From Limiplasma sp031556335 (GTDB taxonomy: Bacteria; Bacillota; Clostridia; Christensenellales; Aristaeellaceae), in assembly GCA_031556335.1 (NCBI GenBank), contig JAVBTE010000157.1, positions 1-28,312 of the forward strand: a DNA stretch of 28,312 nucleotides, given 5' to 3'. The notes beneath the pieces were generated by a model that ran no database searches, was not told the origin of the DNA, and saw nothing but the letters and a program-made list of their open reading frames with translations. This document shows positions 24,801-28,312 of the stretch, piece by piece. How positions within the stretch are numbered: position 1 is the first letter of the stretch; every line of letters starts with the position of its first letter. The position numbers and the translations under genes were made by a program.

Positions 24801-26658
24801 GGCGCTGCTGCAGGGGATGCAGCATGGCCCCCACCATGCGAAGGGCGCTGCCGGGGGGCAGGATGGTGTCGCTGTCCAGGGTGATGACATAGCGGTATTT
24901 GCCCTGCAGGGCCGCCCGGGGGCAGGAGCAGTAGGTGAAGGTGTCCTCGATGGGCCTGCCATCGATGAGGCGCAGCAGGGTTTCCAGGCCGCCCCGCTTC
25001 CGTTCCCGGCTCATATAGAGATGGTCTTGGGCGTTGAACACCCGGGCCCGCTGCATGTATAAAAAAGTATGGCCGCTGTCCTCGCACAGGGCTTCCACGG
25101 CGGTGGCGGCGGTGGACACGATGTCCTCATCGGAGGTGAGGGAGCCGGTGAGGCTGTCCTGATAATCGCCCAGCAGCAGAAAGTGGAGCCGGGGGTCCGG
25201 GTTGGCCTGATGCAGCACGGACAGATGCTTCACCATGGACAGGGCGTGTTCCCGGTCGGTGAGCAGCGTGGGGCAGACCACCAGGGTTTGCTGCTCTCCC
25301 GCCAGCCGCTCCACCAAAATGCGGGGCACCTGCCTGGGGCGCACAAACCGGCGGCACAGCAGGGCCACCACTTGCTGAAAGGGCTGCAAAAACACCAGGC
25401 CCAGGGGCAGCAGCAAAAAGGGCGACACCCCGGCGAAAAAACCGGCGGCCATGACCCCGGCAAAAACAAGCCAGCAGGCGGCCCGGTACAGGCTGCAGGC
25501 GTAAACCATCGCAAAAGCGTAGGCGCTGGCCCGAAAGCCCCGGGCCTGCAAATGCTTCAGCAGCTGGAAGCGGCCTTCGTCCAGCAGATAGTAGCCCACA
25601 TGGTTTTCCACTTCGCGGTCTTTGGCGCTGGCGCAAAGGGACAGGGCCGCCGCGCAGACCGTTGGTTCCGGCTGGCTGCTGAGGCGGCTGAGGCGCACCA
25701 CCTGGGCCCGGTAATAGGCCCGGCTTTCCTCATCCATTTGGGGATAGACAGGGTCCCGCATCAGTTCTGCATGGATCAGGCTCATGCTTTCGCAAAGCTT
25801 GTGCCAGGGGGTGTGGGTCACCACCCGGAGTGAGGTGATGGCGTTGCCCACCCACAGCCGGTTTTCCGTTTGCCGGTCATGCTCCAATTGGGCCAGCTGC
25901 GACGTTTGGTGGTCCTGGGAGGCGATGTGCTGGTCCAGCCAGGCCACGGCCCCGGGCTCTTCGGAAAAGCGCAAAAGGGACAGCAAATGCTCCAGAAAGG
26001 TGGAGCTGTTTTTGTATTTTTCAAAGCGCCGCAAGGCGGTGGTTTCTTTTTTTTCCTGCAGGTCCCCGGCAAATTGCGCGGCGGCCATATACTCGTGCTG
26101 CTCTCTGGCGCACAGCAGGGTCATCTCATGCAAAATGGTCAGCAGCACCGCTTTCAGCGCCAGGGGCAAAGCCCCCAGTTCCTCCACGGTCATGGGTTCC
26201 CGCCGCTGCCAGGCGGCCACGGCCTTTTGAAGGGGCTCGGTGTGAAGGTCGGCATTGCTGTGGCCCAGCAGTTCCCGGGCAAAGCGCATGATGCGCACCT
26301 CCCCCGAACCATCCAGGGGCAGGGGCGGCACGCCTTTCAGCTCCAGCCGCAGCGAGGCGGTCATCTCCTGCAAAAAGCGGCCGTTGTCGCTCAGCCATTG
26401 GGCCGCGGGCAGCAGGTCCTCCTGGGGGCAGCGGTTGAGGAGCCCCACAGAGCGGCGGATGGCTTCCTCAATCTGCGACGGGAGCTGGATTTTGCCTTTG
26501 CCGCCATGGCTGTCCCGGCTGGCCATGGTGGCGATGTGGGGGATCAGCTCGTCCTCCAGCAGCACATCCCGGTAGGAATGGAGGACGGGCGGCTTGCGTA
26601 CCCCTCTTGCCAGAAGGAATAAGATCGCCAGGCCCAAAACCGAAATGATCCATTGCAT
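18805..26658 (-). CDS. ndvB: Cyclic beta-1,2-glucan synthase (NdvB/ChvB type; GT84, glucoamylase-like and GH94 domains)
   Basis: 2617 residues, close to the family's usual 2800. Order: N-terminal TM (about 2-18) and a cytoplasmic region; TM pair near 385-440; GT84 glycosyltransferase with LDSDT (Asp595, Asp597) that uses UDP-glucose; TM clusters near 785-835 and 880-925; glucoamylase-like domain (about 960-1300, with KGISHRTSPTNIGLY and MAHHQGM); two beta-sandwich domains of the GH94 type (from about 1390 and 1836); and the GH94 barrel with GDWNDGMN, general acid Asp2307. The enzyme polymerises glucose by beta-1,2 links, adjusts chain length by phosphorolysis and closes the ring at the membrane. 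ATG 26658 has GGAGG 8 bases upstream; the in-frame ATG at 26718 lacks one. All motifs seen are intact. No separate exporter (NdvA type) is in the window. Confidence 0.93.
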   Translation of the reverse strand: MQWIISVLGLAILFLLARGVRKPPVLHSYRDVLLEDELIPHIATMASRDSHGGKGKIQLPSQIEEAIRRSVGLLNRCPQEDLLPAAQWLSDNGRFLQEMTASLRLELKGVPPLPLDGSGEVRIMRFARELLGHSNADLHTEPLQKAVAAWQRREPMTVEELGALPLALKAVLLTILHEMTLLCAREQHEYMAAAQFAGDLQEKKETTALRRFEKYKNSSTFLEHLLSLLRFSEEPGAVAWLDQHIASQDHQTSQLAQLEHDRQTENRLWVGNAITSLRVVTHTPWHKLCESMSLIHAELMRDPVYPQMDEESRAYYRAQVVRLSRLSSQPEPTVCAAALSLCASAKDREVENHVGYYLLDEGRFQLLKHLQARGFRASAYAFAMVYACSLYRAACWLVFAGVMAAGFFAGVSPFLLLPLGLVFLQPFQQVVALLCRRFVRPRQVPRILVERLAGEQQTLVVCPTLLTDREHALSMVKHLSVLHQANPDPRLHFLLLGDYQDSLTGSLTSDEDIVSTAATAVEALCEDSGHTFLYMQRARVFNAQDHLYMSRERKRGGLETLLRLIDGRPIEDTFTYCSCPRAALQGKYRYVITLDSDTILPPGSALRMVGAMLHPLQQRRELRGKMRGLSILQPRMEVATHTVGSYLSLFLGGRGGADPYNALSSDLMQDFYGRGSFVGKGIIDPKAFLQSTEGKILPRAILSHDLLEGELTGCAVASDITLFDGQPSTLKGFLYRLHRWTRGDWQLLPYVFPFFPVQSRAPKNCLDAVSKHKVWQNMLRSLTLPAKLIMLAYAMAAHKPWLFLLTLLAGELAPNFPFSLMSLGAMACHILMLPCEAVMQADAILRTLYRMFVSRRNLLQWTTAAQLSRPTATPSLTFFYINMGAGLLMAGVAFLLNPMFYQGLALGALWGLFPVFLPLWEQPYRQPRYMTDFMRDELKRLAAATWLFFDTTVLQSENFLPPDNVQIEPNKGISHRTSPTNIGLYLVSLIVAEQLGFLPPDEMAERIRRTLDTLEKMETWEGHLYNWYDTRTLEPMRPLFVSSVDSGNYAVCLLACAQGIRTLFPKLSPSNHDLSARLDALAYAIRFEPLYDSEAELFYIGVQPEKQLDRLSHYDLLASESRLLSFVSIFMGAVPVKHWYRLGRGMTRTARGQTLVSYSGTMFEYMMPLLFLPPVKGTLLHSACRSALKEQQRNRLGGAYGVSESGYYAFDPNLYYQYKAFGIPALALDPTRNQEVITPYASVLSLALDTKGAFRNLQKMQALGWDGPLGLFEAADFNRQRIGDGRAFRIVRSHMAHHQGMILCAVCNAVSDNYLAKLFFGLPRAQAFALLLEEKPQKGRGVIKHPLKRAQLEPAFDPLHAHRLAYPLYFPMDAHLLHGGGTTVFIDAQGGGYLSRDGVMLTRFREQCRIPSGMRLYLRDSQSGSHWFTTDPLITGSTEFETSQAVFVRSRFHVESTLRIFVNPLDGTVLHHLTLKNESSAERMLEVCSYLELAMASQREDTAHPSFQNLFIETSRLGKYGVMATRRHRKPGQEPMRLMHTLGTDTALNVCHLQTDRSLFIGRGNTVYNPRVLDMPISAMADVVGAVIEPCLSLRAQFVLPSGGQVQFVFATLLASPQDTSAAMVERYAHPESAAKVYELARTQGLVTARYLGLDAAMQNAVSRLCGSLCYTGQPHQQMHSQPGGLPLREVWGLGISGDLPILLVVCEDGRDLSLMRLLLKAHAFYRMSGLWIDLVVISDQTTGYAHPLRDALSDLFQSSYSRDLIGKDGGIHLFERQSLSAELYALLKSCARVVLSAGKGPLADQLKALLTSVKPQAVDHPRPSSSWKQIAPPHDDLLFHNSYGGFSSVDGNYIINLPSGKNTPAPWSNVLSSPTFGSLAAESGMVFTYAANSHKGRLTRWPNDTVSSYADENFFLRDPANRLLWSVTRWPLGGYQHVQVTHAPGVTTYESHGYGIAQKLICFTDWELPLGIRVLHVKNDDVVERTLEFDHVCTFSMSNHPAEEQLTALYRDEGVLYAQNPAMEGVACLAMVDPTPSIATTMSSGAFQGLYGLAPVALSSFTALPSDMGNVAVLHHAFTLAPGETLVVTCALGFAPTREALDAALQTLRTDGASARLHWIKLYWEQQLGALRFDLPDTALSLMLNRWLPYQVRAARIYARAGFYQAGGAYGFRDQLQDMLSQVYTAPQLVREHILLCAGHQFEEGDVQHWWHPPRFGVRTRISDDLLFLPFLTAIYVQVTGDAGILQVPVPYLSDKPLAEDEKERLSEPAASELSEPLLNHCLRAMERVEFGAHGLPLMGDGDWNDGMNAVGGENGESVWLGMFYCEVVRRMLPLLDPSAQRTLSQRRLKVLQMLDQHAWDGSWYLRAWYDHGEPLGSSRSSECCIDALPQAWAVFCGVSRERASLAMDQLWRTLYEADTGILKLFAPPFNGLEEPGYIAGYLPGIRENGGQYTHAVPWAIGAMHQLGRDDLAWELTLAALPINHALTRQLANRYRVEPYVMAADIYSHPQQRGRGGWTWYTGSASWLYYTVLEQLFGFQKLGNTLRLRPCLPESWDGITISYRYGATTYHLHAAKDCPYPMADGERLSEGRLILVDDGRIHEATFPIRLMEQLDL

Positions 26659-26705
26659 CGCGCGAACCTCCGCTATTCTGTGCGGGTAGTGTGCACAATG
26701 CCATG

Positions 26706-26734
26706 AAATTGCATGCACTGCGATCGCCTGTCAA
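26706..26734 (-). promoter_or_regulatory. Possible ndvB promoter
   Basis: Perfect TTGACA on the minus strand (26734-26729), but the hexamer 17 bases on (CAATTT, 26711-26706) is a weak -10. It lies just after the terminator of the upstream gene, where an ndvB promoter is expected. The -35 is clear and the -10 uncertain. Confidence 0.35.
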
Positions 26735-26751
26735 AAAAGTTGCCCAGGCAC

Positions 26752-26810
26752 AAAAAAGCGCCCCTAGGGCCAATGGCCGGGGGCGTGAAAAGGGGGGGAA
26801 CAGGCGCTTT
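26752..26810 (-). terminator. Terminator after the secreted Ig-like protein gene
   Basis: On the minus strand, right after the TAA, AAAGCGCC is followed by a nested GCCCC...GGGGC hairpin with an inner GGCCATTGGCC, and then GGCGCTTTTTTG, giving T6 at 26757-26752. It separates the gene from ndvB. Confidence 0.8.
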
Positions 26811-28312
26811 TTATTCCAGCGAAGCGAACAAAAGCAGTTCAAAGCAGGGATAGCTGGCCTGGCTGGTGTCGTCGGGGCTGGGCAGGGACATGCCCACGCA
26901 GGTGCCGTACATCATGACGCGGGAACCGATGGGCATGTTGGGCTTTTCGTTGCAGGTGACCAAAAACAGGCTGGTGTACTCCTCGCCTTTTTTGGTGAGG
27001 GCCATTTGGGCGATCCATTCGTCGCCGGATTGGGTCACGTTCAGCAGGTACGACTTATAGCCCATGATGCGGCCTTCGTAGCCCTTGATTTTCTTGGTGA
27101 GGGTGGCGTAACCGGGCTTGATGGCCTGGCTTTGCAGCTCCTTCATCATGTCCCCTTCCGACCATTTGCGGGTGAAGGTGTAGTTGATGCGGCGATCCGC
27201 CAGCCCCTTTTTGGAAAAGACCAGCGTAACCTCGTAAACGCCCTCGGTGGGGGCTTCCATGTCCACCTTGAACCGGCCCGCGGCGGTGACCTTTTTGCTG
27301 AGGTAAGGCTCGCTGTTTACAAACATTTGCACGCCCGCCCCCGGCTCGGAGGTGCCCATGAGGGTGATGTCGCTGGTGGTGACCGTTTCGGGCATGGGGG
27401 AGGTGATGTTCACCGCCAGCAGGGTGTGCTGGTAGGTGACGGGATAAGCAAGCTCCACCACATCCTCGCCCTGGTATTCCCCGGTAACGGTGATGAGAAA
27501 GACCCCTTCTTTGGGCAGCTTGATGGGCAGCTTGAACTTGCCGGAACCGCCCACGGTGGTTTCAAACAGGGTGGGCTCGGGGGAACTGAGGCCCATCACC
27601 ACGGCGGTGAGCTTCACGCCCTCGGCGGCGGTGCCTTCCAGGGTAAAGTCCTTCAGGTTGGTTTCGGTGGGCGGCGCTGTGGTAATGTTGATTTTGGCGC
27701 TGGCGGAAGGCGGCAGGGGCGCGACTTCCACAAACTTGAAGCTTTCCCAAATCTTGTTGAGGGCGGAATTGTCCTTGTTGGTCAGGGCCCGGCCATAGAC
27801 TTTCATGTCAAAGGTGATTTCATACCCGTTGCGGATGGTGCGCCGCATCAGGCCCCGGTGATCGATTTCGGCGCTGTCCCGCTTGATGTAGCGCAAAATT
27901 AAAAACCGGCCGTTTGCCGTGTTTTTCCAGTCGGCGCTGGAAAAATCGTATCCCTCCGAGGTGTACAGGTTATCCGGGTAGTGGCCCAGGCGGTAATCGC
28001 CCCGGACGGAATCGGCCTGCTCGTTCACGTCAAAGATGTTTTTGGCGCGGTCGTTTTGAACGGCGGTCAGCTCGAAGCAGGCGTCGTAGTCCGCCGTCCA
28101 GCACTGCAAAAGCACGCCCCGCTTTTGAAAGTCGGCGGCCACGGTTTCGGCCGCAAGGCCCCGGGTCTCCAGCCAGTCTCCGTAGGAGCTGCTCAGGTTG
28201 TCCGGGGTGAGGATGATGTAGCTGTCCGGTATTTCGATGGTGGCACGAAGATCGTCAAAGACATGGGTCTCCGCCATCCCAGGGGCGCAGACCAGCGCCA
28301 GCAGCACAATCA
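26811..28312 (-). CDS. Secreted multi-domain protein with two Ig-like repeats (partial, 5' end off window)
   Basis: About 500 residues visible; the first codons lie beyond base 28312. It opens with the end of a signal peptide (VLLALVCAPGMA, probable cleavage before ETHV), so the protein is exported. Regions: an N-terminal alpha/beta domain (to about residue 195, beginning VFDDLRATIEIPDSYIIL); two Ig-like beta-sandwich repeats, roughly 205-295 and 298-385, each containing an LEGTAAEGV or LMGTSEPGAGV strand pair and a closing GVF/YxVTxT/V strand; and a C-terminal small beta domain (about 390-498, GRIMGYKSYLLNVTQ...GSRVMMYGTCVGM) that looks OB-fold-like. No anchor motif (LPXTG) or C-terminal TM is present. 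Function unknown; ligand binding or an envelope role is a guess. It ends at a clear terminator. Confidence 0.8.
   Translation of the reverse strand, partial: IVLLALVCAPGMAETHVFDDLRATIEIPDSYIILTPDNLSSSYGDWLETRGLAAETVAADFQKRGVLLQCWTADYDACFELTAVQNDRAKNIFDVNEQADSVRGDYRLGHYPDNLYTSEGYDFSSADWKNTANGRFLILRYIKRDSAEIDHRGLMRRTIRNGYEITFDMKVYGRALTNKDNSALNKIWESFKFVEVAPLPPSASAKINITTAPPTETNLKDFTLEGTAAEGVKLTAVVMGLSSPEPTLFETTVGGSGKFKLPIKLPKEGVFLITVTGEYQGEDVVELAYPVTYQHTLLAVNITSPMPETVTTSDITLMGTSEPGAGVQMFVNSEPYLSKKVTAAGRFKVDMEAPTEGVYEVTLVFSKKGLADRRINYTFTRKWSEGDMMKELQSQAIKPGYATLTKKIKGYEGRIMGYKSYLLNVTQSGDEWIAQMALTKKGEEYTSLFLVTCNEKPNMPIGSRVMMYGTCVGMSLPSPDDTSQASYPCFELLLFASLE

Overview
The window is about 28 kb of GC-rich bacterial DNA. 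It looks chromosomal and most likely comes from a high-GC member of the Clostridia (Firmicutes). Three things point there: strong AGGAGG-type ribosome binding sites on almost every gene, a two-gene CotF-type spore coat locus, and signalling proteins typical of Clostridia (a LytS-like kinase with a BTAD-type regulator, AgrC-like GHKL sensors, and a cyclic beta-1,2-glucan synthase). No species can be named. I see no tRNA, rRNA, CRISPR array, insertion sequence or phage gene. GC-rich coding DNA produces many long antisense open frames, and I treat these as shadows.

Left part (1-1726): on the minus strand, an ECF-type sigma factor is translationally coupled to the start of a probable membrane-anchored anti-sigma protein that runs off the window. 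Divergent from it is a 7-TM protein of unknown function with its own promoter, ending in a strong terminator.

Signalling block (1768-11776, plus strand): a 1486-residue soluble hybrid histidine kinase (five PAS, two GAF, two receiver domains), a LytS-like membrane histidine kinase overlapping a response regulator with a BTAD/SARP-like output, then two tandem paralogous AgrC-like sensors. Each of those two has its own AT-rich leader and promoter, and neither has a response regulator or signal peptide gene beside it.

Sugar-nucleotide operon (16047-11789, minus strand): one sigma-A promoter drives four overlapping or closely spaced genes equivalent to wbpA-wbpB-wbpD-wbpE (wlbA/B/C). Together they should convert UDP-GlcNAc to UDP-2,3-diacetamido-2,3-dideoxy-glucuronic acid. 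No glycosyltransferase is present here.

Coat genes (16106-16540, plus) start divergently from that promoter and end at a hairpin shared with ygiQ.

Right part (28312-16624, minus strand): a secreted Ig-like protein (5' end off the window) with a terminator, a 2617-residue cyclic beta-1,2-glucan synthase (NdvB type), and a YgiQ radical SAM protein with a roughly 100-residue basic low-complexity tail. YgiQ has its own extended -10 promoter.

Taken together the region looks like signalling plus cell- or spore-surface carbohydrate functions. The most unusual parts are the orphan tandem GHKL sensors, the cysteine clusters in the hybrid kinase, and the isolated diacetamido-glucuronate pathway next to coat genes.
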